Assembly (NCBI GenBank): GCA_036267355.1
Contig: DATAWG010000082.1
Location: 62,001-126,000, forward strand
DNA length: 64,000 nucleotides
Source: Pirellulales bacterium
Lineage (GTDB): Bacteria; Planctomycetota; Planctomycetia; Pirellulales; DATAWG01
Reading direction: 5' to 3'
A program made the translations under genes and the position numbers. Positions 43,456 to 53,270 of the stretch are shown here, piece by piece (position 1 is the first letter of the stretch; every line of letters begins with the position of its first letter). The notes under the pieces are model-generated. The model ran no database searches and was not told where the DNA came from. It saw nothing but the letters and a program-made list of their open reading frames with translations.

Positions 43456-44691
43456 CTAAGTTATGCCGCCGAGCACGGTGGCGCGGCCCACCCGGCCGAT
43501 GCCGAGCATGAATGCGGCCGTCCGCAACGACACCTTCCGCTCGACCGATAATTCCCACACGCGCTGGAAGCCGTCGGAAAGCACGTGGTCTAGCTCCTGG
43601 CGCACCCGGTTGATGCCCCATTGGTAGTGTTGCCGATTTTGGGCCCATTCGAAATAGCTGGCCGTGACGCCGCCGGCGTTGGCCAGGATATCGGGCAGGA
43701 TGATCGTGCCGCGCTTGGCGAGGATCTCGTCGGCGTCGGGCTCGGTCGGGGCGTTGGCCCCTTCGACGATGATCGGGGCCTTGATGCGCGGTGCGTTTTC
43801 GGCCGTGATCACTCCCCCAAGCGCCGCGGGGATCAATAGCTCGACATCCAGCTCGAGCAGGGCCGCGTTGCTGATCCGCTCGGCTTCGCTGTAGCCCTCG
43901 AGCGTGCCGCGATGTTCGCGCGTGTAGCGGAACATGCCCGTTAGATCGAGCCCCTTGGGATGGAAATAGGCGCCGCTGATATCGCTCACCGCGACGATCT
44001 GGCACGTCGCCTCGCCGAGGAATTTGGCCGTATGCGATCCGACGTTGCCGAAGCCCTGGATCGCCACGCGCGTCAGCTCCGGCTTGCGGCCGAGCCGGCC
44101 CAACAGCTTCATCACCAAAATGCCGACGCCGCGCCCGGTGGCTTCCTCGCGGCCGGGCAGGCCGAACATTTCGACCGGCTTCCCGGTCACGCAGGCCGGG
44201 CTGAAGCCGTGATATTTGGCATATTGGTTCATGAACCAGGCCATCACCTCGGCCCCCGTGCCCATGTCGGGAGCAGGGATGTCGCTGTCGGGCCCGATGA
44301 GATCGTGAATCGCATCGACGAATTTGCGCGTGATGCGTTCGACTTCGCGGAGGCTGAGCCGCATCGGATCGATGGCGATGCCCCCTTTGGCGCCGCCGTA
44401 GGGGAGATTGACCACGGCGGTTTTCCAAGTCATGAGCGCCGCAAGGGCCCGCACTTCATCGAGATCGACCTGCGGATGATAGCGCAGGCCGCCTTTCATC
44501 GGTCCGCGGGAATTGTTGTGTTGCACGCGATAGCCGATGAACGTGGCCAGTTCGCCGTCGTCCATTTCGACGGCGATCTGCACCTGCACTTCGCGTTTGG
44601 GGATGACGAGCAAGCGGCGCATATTTTCCGTCAGATCCATCTGATCGGCCGCGCGATTGAAGTAGATTTGCAGCGCGTCGAATGCTCGCAT
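43456..44691 (-). CDS. gdhA: glutamate dehydrogenase (ELFV family)
   Basis: An NAD(P)-dependent glutamate dehydrogenase, linking ammonium and 2-oxoglutarate to glutamate in the cytoplasm. The 411-aa length fits hexameric family members. The catalytic lysine region [13 protein letters not shown] (about 97), the substrate-loop [16 protein letters not shown], and [15 protein letters not shown] (dinucleotide binding) are present. The start is the ATG at 44691 ([11 protein letters not shown]); the upstream open frame is read from a tandem repeat and does not fit. The stop lies 2 bases before a family A palindrome whose end sequence may supply it. Cofactor choice (NAD or NADP) was not determined. 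Confidence 0.94.
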   Translation of the reverse strand: MRAFDALQIYFNRAADQMDLTENMRRLLVIPKREVQVQIAVEMDDGELATFIGYRVQHNNSRGPMKGGLRYHPQVDLDEVRALAALMTWKTAVVNLPYGGAKGGIAIDPMRLSLREVERITRKFVDAIHDLIGPDSDIPAPDMGTGAEVMAWFMNQYAKYHGFSPACVTGKPVEMFGLPGREEATGRGVGILVMKLLGRLGRKPELTRVAIQGFGNVGSHTAKFLGEATCQIVAVSDISGAYFHPKGLDLTGMFRYTREHRGTLEGYSEAERISNAALLELDVELLIPAALGGVITAENAPRIKAPIIVEGANAPTEPDADEILAKRGTIILPDILANAGGVTASYFEWAQNRQHYQWGINRVRQELDHVLSDGFQRVWELSVERKVSLRTAAFMLGIGRVGRATVLGGIT

Positions 44692-44704
44692 GGGAGGAAG
44701 GCTT

Positions 44705-44741
44705 TGAGGCTGTGAGGCTGTGAGGCTGTGAGGCTGTGAGG
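44705..44741 (+). repeat. 8-bp tandem repeat TGAGGCTG, about 4.6 units
   Basis: Four exact TGAGGCTG units plus TGAGG directly upstream of gdhA (minus-strand gene start at 44691). The 345-base gap to the pseudokinase (44692-45036) otherwise shows only AGCCT-rich text near 44995-45030 and no gene. Confidence 0.85.
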
Positions 44742-45036
44742 ACGGATTCCACCGACCTCCTATGTGAATTGATGTGGCAGCGCCAATCTGTGGAATCATA
44801 GTGCTGCCGGGCTGGGGGCTCAAGGCGGACGCTGCCGACGTCGAAGCGGCGTCGTGAAACCGCTTTGCAAACATGCTTGCCGGCGCGTACCATGAATAGC
44901 GGAGAGGCTTGAGGCTGGCGGTCCGGGGAATCCGGCTCGGACCACGGCAGCGGACTGGCAGCGTCGCGCGGCGGGGGTTCTGGTCGCGCGGTCGTGCCTC
45001 AAGCCTGTAGCCTCAAGCCTTTAGCCTTTCGCGCCC

Positions 45037-48000
45037 ATGGCCGTTTCGATTCCCGATTTTTGGCGTTTGGCGGTGGAAAGCCGCCTGCTGGCGGCGGCCG
45101 ACTGCGATCGCTTGAACGGCGAATTCGCGGTCGTGAAAGGCGCGGCGTCGCAATCGAATGCCGTTACGCTCGGCGAATGGCTCGTCGCCGGCAGGGCGCT
45201 GACGCGTTATCAAGCCCGAACGCTGCTGGCCGGGCAGGCCGGCCCGTTCTTCTATGGCGACTACTACGTCTACGATCGCATCCGCTCGAAAGAAGGCCGC
45301 CTGGCCGGCCTGATGCGCGCGATGCATATGCCGACGCGGCACCCGGTGCTGCTCTATTTCATCACCGGGGCTGCGGCAAAGGATCCGCAGTGGTGGCAAG
45401 TCGCGGTGCAACAAGTGGCATGGGCCTGTTCGGTTGGCCATCCGTTTGTCGCGCAGTGTTATCAGTTGCTCGAGCTGGGGCGATACAAAGTCGTGGCGAT
45501 CGAAGATCTGCTCGGCGATCCGGCTGCGGGGGGCGAACGGCCGGCAGGCGCTGCCGACAGCACGCTCGCCGCCCGGCTTGCTCCGGGCGAACGGCTCGCG
45601 CCGGCAGATGCCTGCCGCGTGGCGTATCAGATCGGACTTGGACTAGCGCGGCTCCAGCAGTTGGGGCAAGTGCACGGTTCGATCTGGCCGGAAAATATCT
45701 GGCTGGCGGCGGATGGTTCGGCGAAACTGTTGCAAGTGCCGCTTGCGCCCGAGCCGGCAACGGGCCCCGGGCCGCTCGATTGGACGGCGGCCGATCCAAA
45801 CGGCCGATTGTCGCTGGCCGCCGACTACGCGGCGCCGGAACTGGCCCAACTCGGCCGGCCCCCGGATATGTGCAGCGATGTCTACGCTCTGGGGGCGACG
45901 CTGTATCAAATGCTTTCCGGTTGGCCGCCGTTTCCGGGGGGCGACGCGGCCAGCAAACTTTCGCGGCATGCGTCGGAATTTCCGGTGTCGCTCGAGCAAT
46001 TCGGCGCGCCGCAGCCCGTCGATCAGTTGGTCGGCTATTTGTTGGCGAAAGATCCGGCGGGGCGATACCAATCGGCGGCCCAGGTTGCCGAGGCTTTGGC
46101 CTATTTCGTCGATCCCGCGGTTGTGAGCTATGTTCCACCGTTCGCGGCGACCGCCTCGACCTACGACCTGTGGCTGGAGACGCAACCGCGAGTGCCCGGC
46201 ATGGCCCCCGGCGCGATCCCGACGGCATCGAGCTTGGCGATCTACACGGCTGCTCAATATGAAGCGGCGCGAAACGGCGCTGCTCAAAATGCGGCGGCGG
46301 AGTCGGGCTTGGCGTATCCGATGCACCCTGCGGCACAGGACTACATGCCGGCTCCCGCCGGGCAACAGGGCTCCGAACAAGCTTCCTCGTTTTTCGAATC
46401 GATTCAGCCCACCGCTCCGGGCTACGATGCGGCCGGTTTCGTTGGAGCCGAGGCGAGTGCGCCACCGCCAGAGTTCGCGGATTGGGGAGCCGCCGCGGCT
46501 GCGGCGCCGCAAGAGTTCACCGCCCAAGCGGAATACGCAGCCGGGCCGTATGCAGCCACACAGCCCGCGGGCGGCGGCGCCGCCGTGGCGGAAGCGATGG
46601 TCGCCGCTGCCGCAGCACCGGCCGCACTGAACCTCGACGCCGTTCTCAATTCCGCTCCATTGCCGGTCAAATCAAAATCACGCAAGGCCGCGGGCTCCGC
46701 GGCGCCGAAAGCGAAATTGAGCCCGCTCGCTCTGGCAGGGCTCGGCGGCGGCCTGGCTGTGGTCGCCGTCGTTGTCGGCTTGGTGCTGTTCCGCGCACTG
46801 AGCGGCGGAACGGACGACAATGGGCAAGTCGCACTTGATACCACGAATAGCGCAACAATGCGTTCCATCCCCAACGGACCGACCAATCCGGGCGCCCTAC
46901 CCGGAAAGGTTTCCGGAAATACCGGCGATCCCGGCCAATCGCCCAAAGCCCCGCCCGCCAGATCGCCCGCCAGCGGCGGCAACCAGACGCCGGTGGAGAC
47001 CGTGCCCGACGATGGAATCTCGCTTTGGGCTTCGCCAACCGCGGGACCGCCGCTGCCGACCGATTACATCGCCAGCGGCGCGCAATTGATCCTGGCCGTG
47101 CGACCGGCAAACATCTTGCGCCACCCCGACGGCGACCAGTTGCTCCCCGCGCTCGGCCCTTGGGGCGACATTGCAGCCCATGCGGTGAAAGATGCGACCG
47201 GTTTGGATCTAAATCAGGTCGATCAGGTGTTGCTGGTGATTCACGACGGAGGAGACGGCAAGCCGGTCGCGACCGCGATCTTCCGCACCACGGAAGCAAT
47301 GGCGCCCCAAGAACGGTTGCCGGCCTGGGGCAACCCCACGGCGACGACCGACGGCGACGCCACGTACTACCAAGGCGCCAAAGACTCATTCTTTCTTCCG
47401 GCGAAAGAAGGAGGCAAACTGCTCGTAGTCGGACCGACGGCGCAGATCAAAGAGATCATCCATCCGACGGACGGGCCGCCGGCAATGCCGCGCAGCCTGG
47501 AATTGCTCCTTCCCCACACGGATGCAAACCGCGACGTTTCGCTCGTGTTCGTGCCGGCGTATTTGTTCGGCGACGGCCAATCGGTGCTATCGGGTCCGCT
47601 CTTGGCGTTGAAAAAGCCGCTCGAGGATTATTTCACGACTGACGTGGGCGCGGCACAGCTCAGCCTGCATTTCGACGCAAACTTTTTCGCCGAGCTGCGC
47701 ACGGTCGGGCTGCCGGGCAAGGAAGCGAGCACGCTTTCGGACGATTTGTTGCGGCGATTGAAGGCGGTGCCGGCGAACGTGGAAAACGATCTCGACGCCC
47801 TCAATCTGCATCCCTACGGCCGAAAGCTGCTCCGCCGGCTTCCGGAATGGATGCGGCTATTGAGCGATTACACGCGTGGCGGCGTCGATGCCGACGAACC
47901 GGTGCTGCGCTGCTATTTGCCGATGATCGCAGCGCCGAACCTGCTGATGGGAACGGAATTGGCCTTGGCCGAGCAGCCCATTCAAGGGAGCGGCGCCCTG

Positions 48001-48402
48001 GCGGGCGGGCCAAAAAAGCCGCAGACGATCGCCGAATTGCTGAAAAAGAAGACCACGCTTACCTTCCCTCGCGACACGCTGGAAAAATCGCTGCAATTGC
48101 TTTTCGAGGATGTCGGAATCAAATACGAAATTCTTGGCCCTGATTTGCAGTTGGAAGGGATCACCAAGAATCAATCGTTCGGCCTGGATGAGCACGACAA
48201 GCCGGTCGAGGAAATCCTCCAAAAAATCATGCGTTTGGCAAATTCGGACGGTAAACTAGTTTATGTGATCAAACCCGAAAAACCCGGCGGTCCGGAAATG
48301 CTGTTTCTGACGACCCGGGCTGCCGCGACGAAGCGCGGTGACAAACTTCCGCCGGGCCTGGAAGCCGGACCGGCCAAACCGACGCCCAAGAAGAAGTCGT
48401 GA
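45037..48402 (+). CDS. transmembrane pseudokinase with an extracytoplasmic STN-like C-terminal domain
   Basis: A 1121-aa protein. The N-terminal part is a serine/threonine kinase-like fold: YLLAKDPAGRYQSAAQVAEAL, DYAAPELAQLG and the SDVYALGATLYQMLSGWPPFPG stretch are typical of the kinase C-lobe. But the catalytic residues are gone: HRD is HGS (VHGSIWPENI, about residues 208-217), the usual VAIK lysine site reads HPVLLYFI, and DFG reads LLQ. An Ala-rich linker, one membrane helix (about 565-590, LALAGLGGGLAVVAVVVGLVLF) and a C-terminal extracytoplasmic part follow, ending in an STN-like domain (LTFPRDTLEKSLQLLFEDVGIKY, about 1007-1065). Its stop overlaps the next start (GTGA). Confidence 0.87.
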   Translation: MAVSIPDFWRLAVESRLLAAADCDRLNGEFAVVKGAASQSNAVTLGEWLVAGRALTRYQARTLLAGQAGPFFYGDYYVYDRIRSKEGRLAGLMRAMHMPTRHPVLLYFITGAAAKDPQWWQVAVQQVAWACSVGHPFVAQCYQLLELGRYKVVAIEDLLGDPAAGGERPAGAADSTLAARLAPGERLAPADACRVAYQIGLGLARLQQLGQVHGSIWPENIWLAADGSAKLLQVPLAPEPATGPGPLDWTAADPNGRLSLAADYAAPELAQLGRPPDMCSDVYALGATLYQMLSGWPPFPGGDAASKLSRHASEFPVSLEQFGAPQPVDQLVGYLLAKDPAGRYQSAAQVAEALAYFVDPAVVSYVPPFAATASTYDLWLETQPRVPGMAPGAIPTASSLAIYTAAQYEAARNGAAQNAAAESGLAYPMHPAAQDYMPAPAGQQGSEQASSFFESIQPTAPGYDAAGFVGAEASAPPPEFADWGAAAAAAPQEFTAQAEYAAGPYAATQPAGGGAAVAEAMVAAAAAPAALNLDAVLNSAPLPVKSKSRKAAGSAAPKAKLSPLALAGLGGGLAVVAVVVGLVLFRALSGGTDDNGQVALDTTNSATMRSIPNGPTNPGALPGKVSGNTGDPGQSPKAPPARSPASGGNQTPVETVPDDGISLWASPTAGPPLPTDYIASGAQLILAVRPANILRHPDGDQLLPALGPWGDIAAHAVKDATGLDLNQVDQVLLVIHDGGDGKPVATAIFRTTEAMAPQERLPAWGNPTATTDGDATYYQGAKDSFFLPAKEGGKLLVVGPTAQIKEIIHPTDGPPAMPRSLELLLPHTDANRDVSLVFVPAYLFGDGQSVLSGPLLALKKPLEDYFTTDVGAAQLSLHFDANFFAELRTVGLPGKEASTLSDDLLRRLKAVPANVENDLDALNLHPYGRKLLRRLPEWMRLLSDYTRGGVDADEPVLRCYLPMIAAPNLLMGTELALAEQPIQGSGALAGGPKKPQTIAELLKKKTTLTFPRDTLEKSLQLLFEDVGIKYEILGPDLQLEGITKNQSFGLDEHDKPVEEILQKIMRLANSDGKLVYVIKPEKPGGPEMLFLTTRAAATKRGDKLPPGLEAGPAKPTPKKKS

Positions 48403-50660
48403 AGCCCTTCGCCGTTTCTTGCACGACCTGCCGCGCTCGGCTGAAGGTTTTGGACCCTGCAGCGATCGGACAGATTCTGGCCTGTCCGAAGTGCCAGAGC
48501 ATGGTTCAAATCGAGCCCCCGCCCGACTGGTCGCCCGACGACGAGGCGGAGGTTGCCGCGGCGGGGGTCGCAAGTGCTGCCGTTACGGGCAAACCTATCG
48601 CGCCGGCGTCGCCTCCGCTCGCGGTTTCACGCGCCGCGCCCGCCAGCGGCGACACCGCAAACGTTGCCGAAGCGGCGTCAAAATCGGCAATCGCGAAATC
48701 AGCGCCTGCATCGCAATCGCCAGCGAAGCCGAATGCGGCAACCGTGGTTGGAGCAGATTCGACGGCACCAGTTTCGGCAGCCGCAGTTTCGGCAGCCGCA
48801 GTTTCGCCGGCGGCAGTTTCGGCAGCCGCAGTTTCGCCGGCGGCAGCTACCGTCGCCGCCAATCAGCCAATCATTGCGGCCAGCGTGCGCCGTGTTCCGA
48901 TTTCGCCCGTCGATGCATCGCAGTCGGCCGCGGAGGCGTCGCGTTGGTTTTGGCCGACCTTCAGCGGCGTGACATTGTTGGCCCTTGCGGCAGCAGGACT
49001 GGTGATCTACTGGAATCGGCACGACGCCGCGTCCGCCAGCACTCCGGCCAGCATGCAATTGAGCGCGGTCCCACCGAGCGTCGAAATGTCTGCCGCGCCG
49101 CAAAGCAAGACTCCGGAACCGGTGAAGCCGGTACGAACGGTTGCTGCTGCGGTCGCAACGCCATCGGCGCCGGCTGTTGCAGTTTCACCCGCTGTCCCGC
49201 CGAAGGCGGTCGGGCCGACAGTTGCACCGCCCGTTGCTCCAGCGCCTGTTCGCGCCGCTCCGCCGGCCAAGCGACCCGCGGCGCCGTCCGTTGCACAAGC
49301 AGCGCCGAACGTGCCGCAGCCAGTCGCTCCGCAGCCGACGGTTCCACAAGCCGTCGCGCCGCTGGTTGATCCCGCCGCTGGCGTTGCGGAAAGCGATCCG
49401 GCCACCGGGCCAATGCCCGATCCCACGCCGGCCGCAGCACCGCCGGCCGCAGCGTTGCCGGTTGCAGCGCCGCCGGTTGCAGTGTTGCCGGCTGCAGCGG
49501 CAGCCGCTCCCGCTGCGCTGCCGCCGATGGCTCGGCCGAGCCTGCAGCGAATCGCGCCGCGCGATGTCGATCTCGACGCACGGTTGGCCGATCGCGTGCA
49601 GGCAATCGAATTCCAGGAAGCGCCGCTTTCGCAGTTCTTGAGCGATCTCGCCCAGATGAGCACCGTTCCGATTTCGCTCGACGGCGACGCGCTCGCGGAA
49701 ATGAATCTCTCGGCCGATATGCCGATTTCGGTGCAGCTCAAGAATACGACGCTGGCCGGCATCTTGGACGAAGCGCTGACCGCCCGTGGATTGGGCTGGC
49801 GAGCCGCGGGGCACCAAATCGAAGTCGGCCGCGCGCCGTCGCAACAACTTCGCCGGGTGCGTTATTCGGTGTCGGATCTGACCGGCAACTCGCCGGAATC
49901 GCGGTTGCAGTTTGCGGAACTGGTGCATGCGCTGATCGAGCCGAGCGGCTGGTCGGAAGCGGACGGGTCGGCGACGAGCGTGTGGTCGGATGGGGCGCTG
50001 ATGGTGACGGCCGATGCATCGGCACACGCCCAGATGCTCGTGTTTTGCGAAAAACTGCGTCTCGCCCGCGGTTTGCCGCTGCGAAGTCGCGTGCCGGCCG
50101 AGCGATTCCATCTCGATTCGCGCACCGCCCACGCGAAAGCGGGCCTCAATGTGCCGATCACTGCAAACTTTGCCCGGCCGGAGTCACTGGAAAAAATTCT
50201 CGGTTATCTACAAAGCACGACGCATTTGAATCTGCTCATCGACCATGCCGCGCTCGCCGCCGACGGAATTTCGGCCGAGAGCGAAGGCGCTTTGGTTGCT
50301 CAGCAGCAGCCGTTGAGCCAGGCGCTGGCCGCGCTGCTGGAGCCGATGGAATTGACCTATCGCGTGATCGACGACCGAACGATCGAAATCACGACACCCA
50401 AGGCGGCGGCGGCCCGCGCGGAAGTCGAATTCTATCCGGCCGGCGATCTGCTCGCCGCGGGAAGCGAAGCGCACGAACTCGTGGCACGGATCACCCGCGA
50501 GCTTGCTGCCGCCGACCAAGCTGGGCCCCGCAATCCGGCGGCGCCGCGGCCCTCGATCCAGTTCGACGCGCCGAGCAAGTACTTGATCGTGCGAGCGCCG
50601 CAGAACGTGCAACATCGCATCGAAGCGCTGCTCGGAAGCTGGCGCATTGCGAAGCAATAA
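48399..50660 (+). CDS. zinc-ribbon membrane protein with two STN-like domains
   Basis: A 753-aa protein. An N-terminal zinc ribbon (SCTTCRARLKV..ACPKCQSMV; two CxxC pairs, about 8-35) is cytoplasmic. An Ala/Val/Pro-rich linker follows, with 15-bp DNA repeats (VSAAAVSPAA, about 124-150), then one membrane helix (about 183-208, SGVTLLALAAAGLVIYW) and a second low-complexity linker. Two extracytoplasmic STN-like domains follow (about 385-490: IEFQEAPLSQFLSDLAQMSTVPI; about 585-670: FARPESLEKILGYLQSTTHLNL). STN domains in secretins and TonB receptors contact partners. It starts with GTG in a GTGA overlap, so it is translated with the pseudokinase. Two parts of one envelope complex is an inference. 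Confidence 0.86.
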   Translation: MKPFAVSCTTCRARLKVLDPAAIGQILACPKCQSMVQIEPPPDWSPDDEAEVAAAGVASAAVTGKPIAPASPPLAVSRAAPASGDTANVAEAASKSAIAKSAPASQSPAKPNAATVVGADSTAPVSAAAVSAAAVSPAAVSAAAVSPAAATVAANQPIIAASVRRVPISPVDASQSAAEASRWFWPTFSGVTLLALAAAGLVIYWNRHDAASASTPASMQLSAVPPSVEMSAAPQSKTPEPVKPVRTVAAAVATPSAPAVAVSPAVPPKAVGPTVAPPVAPAPVRAAPPAKRPAAPSVAQAAPNVPQPVAPQPTVPQAVAPLVDPAAGVAESDPATGPMPDPTPAAAPPAAALPVAAPPVAVLPAAAAAAPAALPPMARPSLQRIAPRDVDLDARLADRVQAIEFQEAPLSQFLSDLAQMSTVPISLDGDALAEMNLSADMPISVQLKNTTLAGILDEALTARGLGWRAAGHQIEVGRAPSQQLRRVRYSVSDLTGNSPESRLQFAELVHALIEPSGWSEADGSATSVWSDGALMVTADASAHAQMLVFCEKLRLARGLPLRSRVPAERFHLDSRTAHAKAGLNVPITANFARPESLEKILGYLQSTTHLNLLIDHAALAADGISAESEGALVAQQQPLSQALAALLEPMELTYRVIDDRTIEITTPKAAAARAEVEFYPAGDLLAAGSEAHELVARITRELAAADQAGPRNPAAPRPSIQFDAPSKYLIVRAPQNVQHRIEALLGSWRIAKQ
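48770..48846 (+). repeat. 15-bp tandem repeats in the zinc-ribbon gene
   Basis: Five units of the type GTTTCGGCAGCCGCA or GTTTCGCCGGCGGCA, coding for VSAAA/VSPAA. The length keeps the frame. Confidence 0.85.
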
Positions 50661-50701
50661 ATGCTTCTGCTGCCCATAATCTTCACGAGCTATGCAAACT
50701 C

Positions 50702-50873
50702 GAGCCTGAATGGCTCATTCTACCAAACTTGAGCCTGAAAGGCTCATTCCGTCAGCCCAGGGCGGAGCCGCGTGAGCGGCGTAGCCCTGGGAATGTGGTG
50801 CAACGCATAGTCCGGCCCTGAAGGGGCCGTTCCACAATTCGTGGCGCCTTGTTGAAGGGCCCTGTCAGGGCCG
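50702..50873. repeat. cluster of five small palindromes
   Basis: GAGCCTGAATGGCTC (50702-50716), GAGCCTGAAAGGCTC (50731-50745), GCCCAGGGCGGAGCC... with the inverse GTAGCCCTGGG (50755-50791), GGCCCTGAAGGGGCC (50814-50828) and GGGCCCTGTCAGGGCC (50857-50872). They fill the 243-base gap between the convergent zinc-ribbon and M50 genes. Confidence 0.75.
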
Positions 50874-50903
50874 ACGCTGTGACGGTGTTTTTCCGGCCTC
50901 GCC

Positions 50904-53087
50904 TTACCAGTGGAACTGGAACGTGCCTTCGAGCGAGCGCCATAATCGCGCGCCGAGCGATTGGCTGGGAGCATCGATTTTGGCCCGGCCTGCGGAGCGG
51001 TCGCGTAGCGGAATCGGGTGCTCATCGAGCGTGATCCGGGCTTGATACATCGTCTCGAGCGGATGCACCATGCCCGAGGCATCGACGCGGCTCGGCAGTT
51101 CGCCGAGATCGGCCAGCTCGCGCGGAGCGACTTCGAGATCGATCTGGGCCACCGCAGTCACTTTGCCGTGCAACGTATCAGCGGGCAATTCGTCGAGTTT
51201 GATCGCGACGCTCGCCCCGGGGCGCACGAAATCGACATCCGCCTGATCGATCACCGCCACGGCCTCCAGCTTGCTCGGATCGCCGACGAGGCAAAACGGA
51301 GTGCCCGTTTCCAGATAGGCCCCGAGATTGATTGGGTCGAGCGGCGTGTTTGACCAGCCGGGCAATTCGCCCCGCGGCTCGCCCTGCCGCGCGTCCGCCG
51401 AACGGCTGCGTGGGGGAAGGACCGTGCCGGAGCGCGGGGCCACGATCGTAAGCCGCTGCCGGTCTTCCAAGCGACGCTTGAGCCGCTCGCTCAGATCGGC
51501 CACGGCCTTTTGCGCGGTGGGAATTTCTGCCGCGGCAACGGGATCGCCCCCCTGCTGCCGCAGGATGTTCTGCAAATGAAGTGATTGAGTATTGAGATCG
51601 CCTTGAAGCTGGGCGATTTCCAAATCCATTTCGCGATTCTCGAGCCGAGCGAGCGTTTGCCCGACCGTGACAACATCGCCCGCTCGCACGGATTCCAACA
51701 GCCTGCCCGACACGTCGACATACACACGTGCGGCGTCGGCCGGCTCCAACACCACGGGCGCCGCGACGCGATGCGGCAACGGGACGCTCAGCACTGCCGC
51801 GATCGCCAAACAGGCTCCGCCGGCGAACATCGCCAGCCGGCCCCAATGCACTTCGTCGCGCCGATGCTGGTTTTTCAAAAATCGGACTCCGCTCGCAGCG
51901 GGCATCCCGACCATCGCTCCGACGGCCGTCAGCGCGATCAGCAGCACCAATGGATCCAACCCGTACGGCGAGAGCACACGATGCATGAACCACACGATCA
52001 ACACCACCACCATCAGCCGGTACAGCGCCGATAGCACGGAATACAGCGCCAGCCACCCCTGCCCATGGGCCGGCAACAGCCGATCTTCGACCAACTCGGC
52101 CCCGGCGGTAAAGCGAGCCAGCCAGCGCCGCCAGACACTCGAGGCCTGTTGCTGCAAATTCGGCACTTCAAGCAGATCGGAAAGGATGTAGTAACCGTCG
52201 TAGCGCAGAAGCGGATTGCCGTTGAGCAGCACCGTATTCACCGAGCAGACGAACATCAGATCGAGGCAAAGCGAATTCAAGAGGCCGTTGCCGGTCGACC
52301 ACCACACGAAGGTGGCCAATGCGGCGATCACCATTTCAACGACGATCCCGGCCGCGCTGATCGCGATCCGCTGCCGTTTGTCGCCGAGCAGCCAGGCGTC
52401 GGACACGTTGCAATACAGGCAGGGCGTGAACACCAGCAGCATGAAGCCGAGCTCGTGGCAGCGGCCGCCGAAATGCCGGCAAGTGAGGGCATGCCCGATC
52501 TCGTGCAACACCTTCACCGAACCGATCGCCGCGGCAAGCCAGAACAAATTTCCGGCCCCGAAAAACGCCCGGAAATCCGGCAACCGCGCTTGAAGCGTTT
52601 CGCAGTGAACTCCCGCGAGGACGATGGCCGACAGGACGACGAGCGCGCAAACAAACGCCATGGCGCGGGAAAAGATCCAGCGCGTCGCCGGTTCGAGGCG
52701 GCCCAAGAATGCGTCGGGATCGATCCCGCGAAACTGCAACGCCAGCACATTCGCAAGCTGCTCCAGCATTTTCTGCCAGCGCTGTTTTCGCCGGCGCTCG
52801 AGCAACTCGGCCGCCTGGCCGCTGGAATCGGCGACGATCAGGCCCTCTTCGTGCAGTCGCCCCAGATAAGCTTGCAGGCGCTGCGGATCGAGCCGCCGCG
52901 GGGCAAACCGCCGCTCGAAGCGCGATTGGATCTCGTCGATGCTCGTTTGCCCATCGAGCATGCGCAACACGAAGTATTCCTCCTCGCGCAACTGGAAGTA
53001 GCGCAGCGCAAGCGGGTCCTTCACGCTCCATTGCGGCCGGCCGCGCATGGCAACGGCTCGCATTTCCAAATCGGGCCGCATCCGCAT
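50904..53087 (-). CDS. M50 site-2-type zinc metallopeptidase fused to PqqD-like and HlyD-like domains
   Basis: A 727-aa integral membrane protein, likely an exporter/protease. The N-terminus is PqqD-like (WSVKDPLALRYFQL through RLHEEGLIVA, about 20-90). The M50 zinc-site HEIGH is at about residues 194-198 (VLHEIGHAL, within a helix), and the second ligand motif is NGNPLLRYDGYY. Several membrane helices follow, then a HlyD-like periplasmic adaptor part (AAPVVLEPADAARVYV onward, with a lipoyl-like half, coiled coil and beta-barrel). The longer reading frame to 53171 adds 28 residues of His/Pro repeat; I chose the ATG at 53087. The usual separate HlyD partner is not nearby. Substrate is unknown. 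Confidence 0.88.
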   Translation of the reverse strand: MRMRPDLEMRAVAMRGRPQWSVKDPLALRYFQLREEEYFVLRMLDGQTSIDEIQSRFERRFAPRRLDPQRLQAYLGRLHEEGLIVADSSGQAAELLERRRKQRWQKMLEQLANVLALQFRGIDPDAFLGRLEPATRWIFSRAMAFVCALVVLSAIVLAGVHCETLQARLPDFRAFFGAGNLFWLAAAIGSVKVLHEIGHALTCRHFGGRCHELGFMLLVFTPCLYCNVSDAWLLGDKRQRIAISAAGIVVEMVIAALATFVWWSTGNGLLNSLCLDLMFVCSVNTVLLNGNPLLRYDGYYILSDLLEVPNLQQQASSVWRRWLARFTAGAELVEDRLLPAHGQGWLALYSVLSALYRLMVVVLIVWFMHRVLSPYGLDPLVLLIALTAVGAMVGMPAASGVRFLKNQHRRDEVHWGRLAMFAGGACLAIAAVLSVPLPHRVAAPVVLEPADAARVYVDVSGRLLESVRAGDVVTVGQTLARLENREMDLEIAQLQGDLNTQSLHLQNILRQQGGDPVAAAEIPTAQKAVADLSERLKRRLEDRQRLTIVAPRSGTVLPPRSRSADARQGEPRGELPGWSNTPLDPINLGAYLETGTPFCLVGDPSKLEAVAVIDQADVDFVRPGASVAIKLDELPADTLHGKVTAVAQIDLEVAPRELADLGELPSRVDASGMVHPLETMYQARITLDEHPIPLRDRSAGRAKIDAPSQSLGARLWRSLEGTFQFHW

Positions 53088-53270
53088 CGAAAGCGGTCGA
53101 GCGGTCGTGGAAAGGGCGAGAGGCAGCAAGGGAGGGCGAGGGTGAGGGTGAGGGTGAGGGGACAGAGCCATGGGCCCTGGAATTATATTGGCACAAACGA
53201 AGCCGCGCCGACAGGCCGACGCCGGGATGCCGACCTTCGCGTGCCCTCAACCGCTCCCGAAGTGGGCGGC

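Noticed and set aside
44692-44874. N-terminal extension of glutamate dehydrogenase
   Set aside because: It reads [17 protein letters not shown] from the 8-bp tandem repeat; family starts match the ATG at 44691.
53088-53171. N-terminal His/Pro stretch of the M50 protein
   Set aside because: It derives from a 6-bp repeat upstream of the MRMRPDL start.
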